Source: Bacteroidales bacterium UBA2939
GTDB taxonomy: Bacteria; Bacteroidota; Bacteroidia; Bacteroidales; P3
DNA: 10,559 nucleotides
Direction: 5' to 3'
NCBI GenBank assembly: GCA_002349055.1
Contig: DECD01000033.1
Coordinates: forward strand, 1-10,559
The notes below the pieces were generated by a model. It saw only the letters and a program-made list of their open reading frames with translations, was not told where the DNA came from and did no database searches. Of the stretch, positions 1 to 6,530 are shown piece by piece. The translations under genes were made by a program, and so were the position numbers. The first letter of the stretch is position 1. Each line of letters opens with the position of its first letter.

Positions 1-2
1 TG

Positions 3-593
3 AGCTGGGCGGTGGGCACCACGATGCGCGACGAGGCGCGCGCCAACGGCATGACGGCCTACAACCTCTTTGTGAAGCTGAACCAGCACGCCTTCGGGAT
101 GGAGAACGAGCGGCTTACGGTGGACTATAGTTCGCTGATTCTCAGCGTGGGCGACGTAGCAAAAGTAAGCTTGACATCGATGGAATGGACGTCGGACAAC
201 GTGCTCGACGTGCGCTACGAGCGCGGCACGGGCAACAGCTTCGACCACGTGTACCTCTACGCCTATATCCCTGATTTGGAGCAGGGTTTCCTGGCGGCTC
301 CCGCCTACCGCCGCGACAAGCGCGTGGCGCTGGCGCTGCCCGACTACTATGCCGGCCACACGGCGCACGTCTACCTCATGGTGCAGACGGCCGACGGCCG
401 CTGGAGCAATTCTATCTACACAGGCGAAATTGCTCTGGATGAGCGCGTTGAAGAGCCGCAGGAGGATTTTGATGAAGGCACATCGACACCTATGAACGAC
501 ACAGAACTTGCTCTGCAGGGAGGCAAAACCGCAGGCACAAGCAAAGCCCTCGAGAAGGAGGCCCCGCCGCCCGAACGTCCCGCAGGAACATAA
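3..593 (+). CDS. DUF6266-like protein, 3' part only
   Basis: The reading frame is open from the window's left edge (codons S-W-A-V-G-T-T before the first possible GTG at 12), so the gene starts outside. About 196 residues are visible. The portion with SWAVGTTMRDEARANG, then a segment rich in beta strands ending in W-S-N-S-x-Y-x-G, resembles the C-terminal half of DUF6266 proteins, a Bacteroidetes family of unknown function; this was recognised by eye. After about residue 145 comes an acidic, Pro/Gly/Thr-rich tail with no predicted fold, ending in PPPERPAGT, which may be a strain-variable extension. Codons are GC-rich like the operons further right and unlike the AT-rich gene that follows. No clear terminator follows the TAA. 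The family call is moderate; no function should be inferred. Confidence 0.6.
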   Translation, partial: SWAVGTTMRDEARANGMTAYNLFVKLNQHAFGMENERLTVDYSSLILSVGDVAKVSLTSMEWTSDNVLDVRYERGTGNSFDHVYLYAYIPDLEQGFLAAPAYRRDKRVALALPDYYAGHTAHVYLMVQTADGRWSNSIYTGEIALDERVEEPQEDFDEGTSTPMNDTELALQGGKTAGTSKALEKEAPPPERPAGT

Positions 594-631
594 TTATAAA
601 AACATTTGCTTGTTGTATCATTAAAGTTTTT

Positions 632-662
632 TTTGTGAATTGGAATTTTATTCGTAATTTTG
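632..662 (+). promoter_or_regulatory. Bacteroidetes consensus promoter (TTTG-N19-TAATTTTG)
   Basis: The -33 element TTTG lies at 632-635 and the -7 element TAATTTTG at 655-662, with a 19-nt spacer. This matches the primary sigma-factor consensus of Bacteroidetes exactly. Transcription would start near 667-670, about 370 nt before the LRR gene and about 110 nt before the folded element. No protein gene begins close downstream, so this promoter probably serves the structured RNA, alone or as a long leader of the LRR gene. Confidence 0.75.
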
Positions 663-777
663 CAGTTTGAAAACCAATAAGAAACAACTATTGTTGTAGC
701 AATTTTAATTTAAACAAATAGCAACATGTAAAAAAATAAATAAAGCAATTATATTGAGCTAACCGCCCATTATTCTC

Positions 778-891
778 GATGTTAGAATCTGGACAATTCT
801 ATGCGTAAGAGAATAAGCTCGCGGGAGTTCACGCTTGGGCGTGAATTATTCGCAACTTATCATTACGCAGGCAGTCCAGAGCCCTAACATC
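778..891. repeat. Long imperfect inverted repeat (114 nt)
   Basis: The two ends read GATGTTAG-aa-TCTGGAC and, inverted, GATGTTAG-ggc-TCTGGAC, so the outer 17-18 bp are near-perfect inverted copies and the pairing continues inward to a 4-nt loop. As DNA this could be a small inverted-repeat element; as RNA it is the folded core described in the 668-944 entry. No flanking target-site duplication is visible (tattctc on the left, tgataag on the right), which weakens a transposon reading. Confidence 0.6.
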
Positions 892-903
892 TGATAAGAA
901 GCA

Positions 904-944
904 ACAAAAGAATAATTCCACGTCCTTTTTCTTTTGTCCTTTTT
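904..944 (+). terminator. Terminator-like AU hairpin after the structured RNA
   Basis: ACAAAAGAA (904-912) pairs perfectly with TTCTTTTGT (929-937) across a 16-nt loop, followed by CCTTTTT (938-944). The stem is weak (nine pairs, mostly A-T) and the loop large, so it is either a modest terminator of the upstream RNA or a conditional one in the leader of the LRR gene. Confidence 0.45.
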
Positions 945-1038
945 ACAGGGAATCATCGGCGACACCGCTCATAACGACAAGCAGGAAGGCCGAAAACTGC
1001 AGTATAGAGTAGGCATAAAACAACAATCCAAAGAAACC

Positions 1039-2931
1039 ATGAAACAATCGTTATTATTTAAATATTTATTTCTGGTATTATCCGTTTTTTTTCTGTCAAA
1101 TACAGTTTATGCAACTGTTTTTTTCAGTGCAGTATCACCGAGTGGACATACCTTATATTATTCGGTTGAAAATGGTCAAGCTATTGTAACATATAATATA
1201 TATAGCTATGCTGCGTCTGGTTCTGGGAATGTAATTATTCCAGCAACGGTTACAAACCCTAACACAGGGGTATCATATAACGTTACGAAAATTTCAAGCT
1301 TCGCATTTCATGATCGCAGTCAATTATTGTCTGTTGAGATACCATCCTCTATTCAGTATATTGGAGATAAGGCATTTGACAATTGCACAGAGCTATCTGT
1401 TGTCTATTTTAATGCAGATAGTTGTTGGCAGGCGGGGACTTCTACTTATTCTGCCTTTACAGGATGTACCAAACTTGCCAATGTTATTTTTGGAGATAAT
1501 GTGAAGATTATTCCTAATTATGTTTTGAAAGACTGCCAATCTCTTAAAACGGTGACAATTGGCACAAGCGTTGATTCTATTGGTGTGTCGGCATTTGCGT
1601 CATGTGATAGTTTGAAGACAATATATTACAATGCTGATAGTTGTTATAAAATGCAGCAATTCGGTTATTTCCCGTTCCGTAATTGCAGCTATCATGCAAA
1701 AGTCATTATAGGAAACAATGTCAGATACATTCCCAAAGACTTGTTTTATTATTTTGATGGACTTGCAACAGTCGTTATTCCTAGTTCTGTTTATACTATT
1801 GGAAGCATGGCTTTTGCGGAAGATGAAAACATTGATTCTGTGATCTATGAGGGAACCCTAGAACAGTGGTGTAACATTGATTTTCAAAGCGGAAAGAGCA
1901 ACCCAGCCAAGTATGCAAAACATTTAATTATCGATGGAGTTTTTGTTAGAAATGTAAATATTCCTTCTTCACTGTCTGTGGTTAAAAGATTTATATTTTG
2001 TGGGTATGATAGTTTGTATTCTGTAACAATTCCAAATTCGATAATTGAAATAGAAAACGAAGCATTTAGTGGATGCTCCATGTTGTCTTCTGTAATCATG
2101 TCAGATTCTGTTTGGAAGATAGGACAAGGAGCATTTATGAGATGTCCTTCATTACAAGCTGCACCAATCTCGAATTTCGTAACACACATTTACCCAGATG
2201 CGTTTCTGGAATGCGGAGGCATAAATTCTGTTACTTTTCCCGAAACATGTGAATTTGTAGGTTCAAATGCTTTTACAGGTTGTGGTTGGTTAGGCAGAGG
2301 ATTGTCGTCGGCGACATTCTTATCAGAAGTACCGCCCACTTTTGGTACTGCTGTTTTTGGTAATCACCAAGGCAATGCTCCGTTTATGCTGATTTACGTA
2401 CCATGTAAATCTCGTAATGCATATTGTGTAGCATTGGGAAATAATCCTATTGATGTTAACAATATTATTGAACCACAAGCTGAATTATGGGTTACGGTTA
2501 TTCCAGATGATAATTCACAAGGATACACAGAGGTTATTCCTATTAGAGGCAATGAAATTAGTTGCGATTCAAATGTGATAGTACGAGCAACTGCATTTAA
2601 CGGTTATCGCTTTGATCATTGGAGTAAGGGGAGTACATCTGCTCAAGATACATTTCATTTAATGCATGATGATACGATTATTGCTTATTTTATACCAATA
2701 GATGCAATTGGCGATATCGAGATGTCGAGTTATAATATTACAACAGACGAAGGGCAAATCGTTGTTGAGGGGGCCGATGGGTATGAGGTGACGCTATTCG
2801 ATGTCAATGGACGAATGCTTGCCACCAAGCAGGATTACGGTGCGGAGATACGTTTCGATGTTTCCACCAGCGGTACCTACATGATTAAGATAGGCAGCCA
2901 TCCAGCAAGGAAAGTGGTGGTGATAAGGTAA
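1039..2931 (+). CDS. BspA-type leucine-rich-repeat surface protein with T9SS sorting domain
   Basis: The protein has 630 aa. The ATG at 1039 was chosen because it is followed at once by a signal peptide (MKQSLLFKYL, hydrophobic core, likely cut after VYA at residue 25); the frame runs further upstream but without signal features. Residues about 85-425 hold LRR_5/BspA-type repeats of the form (V/I)xIPSSV..IG..AF..C..L. Residues about 483-552 resemble an InlB/Big-like beta repeat (GYRFDHWS...AYF). Residues about 565-630 match a T9SS type A C-terminal domain (LFDVNGRML ... GTYMIKIG ... KVVVIR). By family knowledge such proteins are exported across the outer membrane and act in adhesion or binding; the ligand is unknown. 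The LRR part is AT-rich (30-43% GC in hand-counted 60-nt lines) while the sorting domain is about 51%, suggesting a mosaic origin. It appears monocistronic, with a terminator directly after it. Confidence 0.85.
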   Translation: MKQSLLFKYLFLVLSVFFLSNTVYATVFFSAVSPSGHTLYYSVENGQAIVTYNIYSYAASGSGNVIIPATVTNPNTGVSYNVTKISSFAFHDRSQLLSVEIPSSIQYIGDKAFDNCTELSVVYFNADSCWQAGTSTYSAFTGCTKLANVIFGDNVKIIPNYVLKDCQSLKTVTIGTSVDSIGVSAFASCDSLKTIYYNADSCYKMQQFGYFPFRNCSYHAKVIIGNNVRYIPKDLFYYFDGLATVVIPSSVYTIGSMAFAEDENIDSVIYEGTLEQWCNIDFQSGKSNPAKYAKHLIIDGVFVRNVNIPSSLSVVKRFIFCGYDSLYSVTIPNSIIEIENEAFSGCSMLSSVIMSDSVWKIGQGAFMRCPSLQAAPISNFVTHIYPDAFLECGGINSVTFPETCEFVGSNAFTGCGWLGRGLSSATFLSEVPPTFGTAVFGNHQGNAPFMLIYVPCKSRNAYCVALGNNPIDVNNIIEPQAELWVTVIPDDNSQGYTEVIPIRGNEISCDSNVIVRATAFNGYRFDHWSKGSTSAQDTFHLMHDDTIIAYFIPIDAIGDIEMSSYNITTDEGQIVVEGADGYEVTLFDVNGRMLATKQDYGAEIRFDVSTSGTYMIKIGSHPARKVVVIR

Positions 2932-2951
2932 TTGTTTAATGTGAAAAGAGG

Positions 2952-2980
2952 GGCCGTCATGAGTTTGGCGGCCTTTTTTT
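2952..2980 (+). terminator. Rho-independent terminator of the LRR gene
   Basis: GGCCGTC (2952-2958) pairs with GGCGGCC (2967-2973), seven pairs including one T-G, with an 8-nt loop and a run of seven T (2974-2980). It lies 20 nt after the LRR gene stop and separates that gene from the lipoprotein-ABC operon. Confidence 0.85.
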
Positions 2981-3063
2981 GTGGTATGTGTCGCTCCTAG
3001 AGGAGGCGAAAAGATACGGCATCTGGGAAGTGAAATGTTAAAAAAAGAGGGCGGGAAAAACAA

Positions 3064-3071
3064 TATTTTTG
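3064..3071 (+). promoter_or_regulatory. Probable promoter -7 element of the lipoprotein-ABC operon
   Basis: TATTTTTG matches TAnnTTTG. No good TTTG sits 19-22 nt upstream (the expected place reads about TGTTA), so the -33 box is weak or missing. A start near 3077 would give a leader of about 55 nt before the ATG at 3132. Confidence 0.5.
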
Positions 3072-3131
3072 CGTTTTCGACGTTATGGTGAAGTTAAAGA
3101 ATTAAACACAAAAAACAAAAAACAAAATTAC

Positions 3132-4715
3132 ATGAAAACGAACAAACGTTCTCTTTTCCGCGTGCTGCCCGTGATGGTGGCGGCCGCATTGTTCATGGTC
3201 TCCTGCTCGTCGGGTAGCGACGAAGGGGCCTTCATCCCCAAAAACGCCACGGGCGTGATGCACTTCAACGTGGCCTCGCTGTGCCAGAAGGCCGACCTCG
3301 CCAATGCCGACAACCTGCAGATGATGAAGTCGCTGCACGAGTCGCTCCAAACCCTCAGCCCCCAGGGCGACAAGATGGTAGAGGCTTTCATGAAAGATCC
3401 CTCGTCGTGCGGCATCGACTTCAAGCAGCCCGTATGCGCCTTCAGCGAGCCATTCCCCATATCCGAGGAAGACTTCAACTACAACACCGAATACAGCGTG
3501 GTCAGCGCCAAGATAAAGAATGTCAAAGATTTCGACAAATTCATTGCCGACCTGGAAGAGGTGATGGGCGAGAAATTCAAACACCGTGACACCCTCGGCA
3601 TGACTGCCCTCGAACTTGGCGAGAGCGAGCTGCTTGCCTACGACAGCAAACGCCTTTTCTTCATCGAGAACGTCCCCATTATGATTAGCCAGATGATGGA
3701 TGAGCCCATCGACAACGTGCTCACCTCGACCCAGTATCTTGCCAAACTCCTCAGCCTCAAGAAGGACGAGAGCCTGGCCAGCGACAAGAACTTCGCCCAG
3801 TACCTGGCCGATCGTAAGGACATCAGCTATTACCTGGTTTACGGCAACATGCTGAAGATAACCGTCAATCCAGCCATTTCCCTCCTGAACAAGTTCTACA
3901 CCGAAGAATACCTCAAGCAGTTCGAGCATGCCGCCATGGGCATCTACGGCTCGTTTGAGAACGGCCGCATCGAAGTTACCACCAAAGCCTATGGCTACCC
4001 CGAGGAGCTGAAGAAATTCGGTGTCCAGAAGTTTAACGACGAACTCCTCGCTTACCTGCCCGCCCAGACCCTCGCCGCCATCACCCTCGGCCTCGACCTG
4101 AAGGCCACAATGGAGTTCTTTGACAAGATGAATGATGAAGACAAGACCTTCGACGAGCCCCTCGGCATCAAGGAATACACCCTCCGCGACCTTGTGAACG
4201 CCCTCGGAGGCAGCCTGGCAGCCACCTTCTACGGCATGCAGGAGGGCACGCCCTACTTCGCCGCCGCCGTCGACGTGAAAGACAGCAAGATGGTCCGCGA
4301 CCTCCTCAACGAGATGGCCGTCAACAACGGCAACGTCTACACCTTCGACTTCTTCCCCGCCATGCAGCTGGTGCTCAACGACAAAGTGGCTGTCCTCTCC
4401 ACCGACCCCGCCGTCATCGCCAACGCCCAAGCCGGCGGCAAGAGCAACGGCCTGATGGCCGTCGCCGACAAGGCCAAGAAAGGCAACTACTTCTATATGG
4501 ACCTCAACCTCGAGGACTGGCCCAAGGATTTGCTCGCCCTTATCGGCCTCAACGGCACCGCTGTCAACAGCATCGTCTTCAACATCTTCGCCATGTTCGA
4601 CCGCATCGAGTGCGAGACCGTCGACAGTGAGAACGGCCTCTGCAACATCTACCTCTCCAACGACAAAATCAACAGTTTGGCCTACATCCTCCAGCAGGTC
4701 GACAAAATGATTTAA
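3132..4715 (+). CDS. DUF4836-like lipoprotein
   Basis: The protein has 527 aa. The ATG at 3132 is chosen because it opens a lipoprotein signal (MKTNKRSLFRVLPVMVAAAL, then FMVSC with the lipidated Cys at residue 25); upstream codons of the open frame lie in the A-rich leader. The mature N-terminus, SSGSDEG then IPKNATGVMHFNVASL, is the characteristic opening of DUF4836 proteins, Bacteroidales lipoproteins of unknown function, and the length fits. The acidic residues soon after the Cys might act as a surface-export signal, but this is uncertain. Codons are strongly GC-rich at the third position. The next gene starts 6 nt after the stop, so it is probably co-transcribed with the ABC ATPase and permease. 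A role as the outer-membrane partner or substrate of that transporter is inference. Confidence 0.8.
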   Translation: MKTNKRSLFRVLPVMVAAALFMVSCSSGSDEGAFIPKNATGVMHFNVASLCQKADLANADNLQMMKSLHESLQTLSPQGDKMVEAFMKDPSSCGIDFKQPVCAFSEPFPISEEDFNYNTEYSVVSAKIKNVKDFDKFIADLEEVMGEKFKHRDTLGMTALELGESELLAYDSKRLFFIENVPIMISQMMDEPIDNVLTSTQYLAKLLSLKKDESLASDKNFAQYLADRKDISYYLVYGNMLKITVNPAISLLNKFYTEEYLKQFEHAAMGIYGSFENGRIEVTTKAYGYPEELKKFGVQKFNDELLAYLPAQTLAAITLGLDLKATMEFFDKMNDEDKTFDEPLGIKEYTLRDLVNALGGSLAATFYGMQEGTPYFAAAVDVKDSKMVRDLLNEMAVNNGNVYTFDFFPAMQLVLNDKVAVLSTDPAVIANAQAGGKSNGLMAVADKAKKGNYFYMDLNLEDWPKDLLALIGLNGTAVNSIVFNIFAMFDRIECETVDSENGLCNIYLSNDKINSLAYILQQVDKMI

Positions 4716-4721
4716 CGTCCT

Positions 4722-5348
4722 GTGCTGATAGAGCTTAACAACCTGAAACCGCAATACATGTCGGAGTCGGAAGTGGCCGGCTCCGACATCTATCTGCAAC
4801 CTTCTGTGCGCTTTGAGCAAGGCCACAGATACATGGTTTGTGCCCGTTCGGGTCACGGCAAGACCTCGCTGCTCAACTTCATCTACGGCAGCAGCTCCCA
4901 CTACGACGGCACCGTCCGCTTCCACGACGACGACAGCACGCCGCTGGAGCGCCGCCGCCGCAAGTTGAGCTACCTCTTTCAGGACCTGCGGCTCTTCCCG
5001 GAGCTTACGGCACTGGAGAACATACTGATTAAAAACAATCTAACGGAATTCAAAAGCACGGCTCAGATTGAAGCCATGCTCGACCGGGTGCTGGCGCCCG
5101 AGAAGAAACACCAGCCGGTGGCCACCCTCTCGCTGGGGCAGCGCCAAAGGGTGGCGGCGGTGCGGGCACTGTGCCAGCCCTTTGAGTTCCTGCTGATGGA
5201 CGAGCCTTTCAGCCACATCGACCACGAGAGTGCCCAGGCCGTGGCTGCGCTGGTACTCAGCGAGGTGGAAGCCCAAGGGGCAGGCCTCATCGTCACCGCC
5301 CTCGACCCCATCGACCTCTTCCCCTTCGACACAACCCTCAACCTTTGA
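4722..5348 (+). CDS. ABC transporter ATP-binding protein, LolD/FtsE-like, H-loop His absent
   Basis: The protein has 208 aa. A GTG start at 4722 gives the usual first strand (MLIELNNL); the next ATG (residue 13) would cut into the fold. Visible motifs are Walker A at residues 41-48 (ARSGHGKT, first Gly replaced by Ala), Q-loop Q87 (YLFQDLRLFP), signature LSLGQ at 136-140, and Walker B FLLMDE at 156-161 with catalytic E161 and D-loop SHID. The H-loop, normally (T/S)HD after a beta strand, reads V-T-A-L-D (191-195), so the gamma-phosphate-sensing histidine is missing. The protein is short, as in MacB/LolD/FtsE-type ATPases, and ends soon after the H-loop. The permease starts 3 nt after its stop, so the two form one transporter. 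It may hydrolyse ATP poorly or act in a regulated, FtsE-like way. Confidence 0.85.
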   Translation: MLIELNNLKPQYMSESEVAGSDIYLQPSVRFEQGHRYMVCARSGHGKTSLLNFIYGSSSHYDGTVRFHDDDSTPLERRRRKLSYLFQDLRLFPELTALENILIKNNLTEFKSTAQIEAMLDRVLAPEKKHQPVATLSLGQRQRVAAVRALCQPFEFLLMDEPFSHIDHESAQAVAALVLSEVEAQGAGLIVTALDPIDLFPFDTTLNL

Positions 5349-5351
5349 GCC

Positions 5352-6530
5352 ATGCTGAAACGACTGCAACGCAAGACCCTCATCCCCGCCCAGATTGCCG
5401 GCTATGCCGCCACGCTGCTCGTCGGCGCCGCCATCGTCATGCTGGCCTGCCAGCTCTATGCCGACCTGCGGCCGCTGCTCACGCAGCAGACCGATGTCTT
5501 CCGCGGCCACGCCATCACCCTCTCGAAGAATGTCGGCGCGCTGCAATCGTTCAACAAGCGCGGCATCTATTTCACCGACAAGGAGATTGCGGAGCTGGAG
5601 GCGCAGCCGTTCGTGGCGCAGGTGGCGCGGTTCACCTCGTCGGCCTTCCACTCGAAAGCATCCATCACCTTCGGCGGGCAGGGCCTTTACACCGACCTCT
5701 TCTTCGAAGGGGTACCCGACCGCTACATCGACGTGAGCAGCGACGACTGGCGCTGGGACTCCACCTCCAACTTTCTGCCCGTCATCGTCCCCGAGGACTA
5801 CCTGAGCCTCTACAACTTCGGCTTCGCCGAGAGCCAGGCGCTGCCGGTACTCTCCAAGGGCACCATCGAGCAGGTGGTATTCACCGTCACCCTCGACGGT
5901 AACGGGCACAGCCGCTCGTTCCGCAGCCGCATCGTGGGCTTCTCGGGCAAAATCAACACCATCCTCGCCCCCGAGGAATTCCTTGCGTGGGCCAACCGCG
6001 AATTCGGCAGCGACGAGACCAATCCGCCCTCGCGCCTACTGGTGGAACTGGCCGACGCCTCGGACGAGCGCATCCCGCGCTTCATGGAGGAGCACAACTA
6101 CAACATCAAGCAAGACGAGCTGGAGAGCAGCAAGATGGTCTTCTTCTTCCGCGCCGCTATGGCCTTCCTGCTGGCGGTGGCACTCATCATCATCGCCCTC
6201 TCGGTGGCTTTCATCATTATGAGCCTCAACGTGATAGTGCAGAAAAACCACGACCTTTTCCGCAACCTCCACGACATTGGCTACTCGCCGCAGCAAATTG
6301 CCCGCTACTACCGCCGCACCGTGGGCATCATCACCGCTGCCGATATGGCACTGGCCACCGTCGCGGCGCTGATTCTGAGAGGGGTATACGTTGGGAAACT
6401 GTCGACGATGTTCACCATCGAAGGCTCGGTGTGGCCCATCGTCATTGCCGCCGCCGTACTCACGGCAGCGCTCATCATCATCTACAATTACATCATCTTG
6501 AAGACCATCCGCACCACGGTCGAAGCCTAG
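5352..6530 (+). CDS. ABC permease, FtsX/MacB-like
   Basis: The protein has 392 aa with an ATG at 5352. It has four membrane segments at about residues 14-36, 264-294, 323-345 and 358-383, and a periplasmic domain of about 225 residues between the first two. This is the FtsX/MacB/LolC/E layout. The cytoplasmic loop after segment 2 (QKNHDLFRNLHDIGYSPQQI) fits the family's coupling-helix region (NRDIxxLRxLGxSxxxI type). With the preceding ATPase it would form a homodimeric type VII ABC system, which in this family usually moves no solute across the inner membrane but transmits force to periplasmic partners or extracts lipoproteins. The partner may be the DUF4836-like lipoprotein of the same operon (inference). 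The TAG stop overlaps the TAG stop of the opposite-strand gene in a single CTAG. Confidence 0.8.
   Translation: MLKRLQRKTLIPAQIAGYAATLLVGAAIVMLACQLYADLRPLLTQQTDVFRGHAITLSKNVGALQSFNKRGIYFTDKEIAELEAQPFVAQVARFTSSAFHSKASITFGGQGLYTDLFFEGVPDRYIDVSSDDWRWDSTSNFLPVIVPEDYLSLYNFGFAESQALPVLSKGTIEQVVFTVTLDGNGHSRSFRSRIVGFSGKINTILAPEEFLAWANREFGSDETNPPSRLLVELADASDERIPRFMEEHNYNIKQDELESSKMVFFFRAAMAFLLAVALIIIALSVAFIIMSLNVIVQKNHDLFRNLHDIGYSPQQIARYYRRTVGIITAADMALATVAALILRGVYVGKLSTMFTIEGSVWPIVIAAAVLTAALIIIYNYIILKTIRTTVEA

Larger units (their letters stand above)
668..944 (+). ncRNA. Candidate structured RNA (small RNA or attenuating leader)
   Basis: This fills the 445-nt gap between the DUF6266-like and LRR genes. 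An A/U-rich 5' part (668-777) is followed by one long irregular hairpin at 778-891. Its nested helices are 778-785/884-891 (8 bp), 788-794/874-880 (7 bp), 802-808/863-869 (7 bp), 813-817/856-860 (5 bp), 821-823/851-853 (3 bp) and 826-834/839-847 (9 bp, one G-U, TTGG loop), 39 pairs in all. A consensus promoter lies upstream and an AU hairpin followed by a T run lies downstream. The layout matches independently transcribed Bacteroidales RNAs such as the Bacteroidales-1/6S class, but I do not recognise a specific family. It could also be a cis-acting leader of the LRR gene. The remaining 945-1038 holds nothing I can name. Confidence 0.5.

Noticed and set aside
726..731. ATG-TAA minimal open frame in the RNA leader
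   Set aside because: A single start-stop pair in A-rich sequence is expected by chance and has no ribosome-binding context.
758..891. Integron attC site
   Set aside because: The GTTAG and CTAAC boxes are in the reverse order for an attC R'/R'' pair and no integrase or cassette is present.
934..1038. N-terminal extension of the LRR protein
   Set aside because: The frame is open, but it would bury the signal peptide 35 residues inside and begin inside the terminator-like hairpin at a TTG.
2992..3008. CGCTCCTAGAGGAGGCG as an operator or second hairpin
   Set aside because: The inverted match is imperfect with a 2-nt loop; too weak to support a site, and the real terminator lies just before it.
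3102..4925. 607-codon open frame on the minus strand, antisense to the DUF4836-like gene
   Set aside because: The plus-strand gene has a lipoprotein signal, family motifs and operon spacing. The antisense frame is Val/Glu/Gly/His-rich, the usual shadow of GC-rich third positions.
5040..5909. 289-codon minus-strand frame opposite the ABC genes
   Set aside because: The plus strand holds intact ABC motifs and membrane segments; this frame is a shadow.
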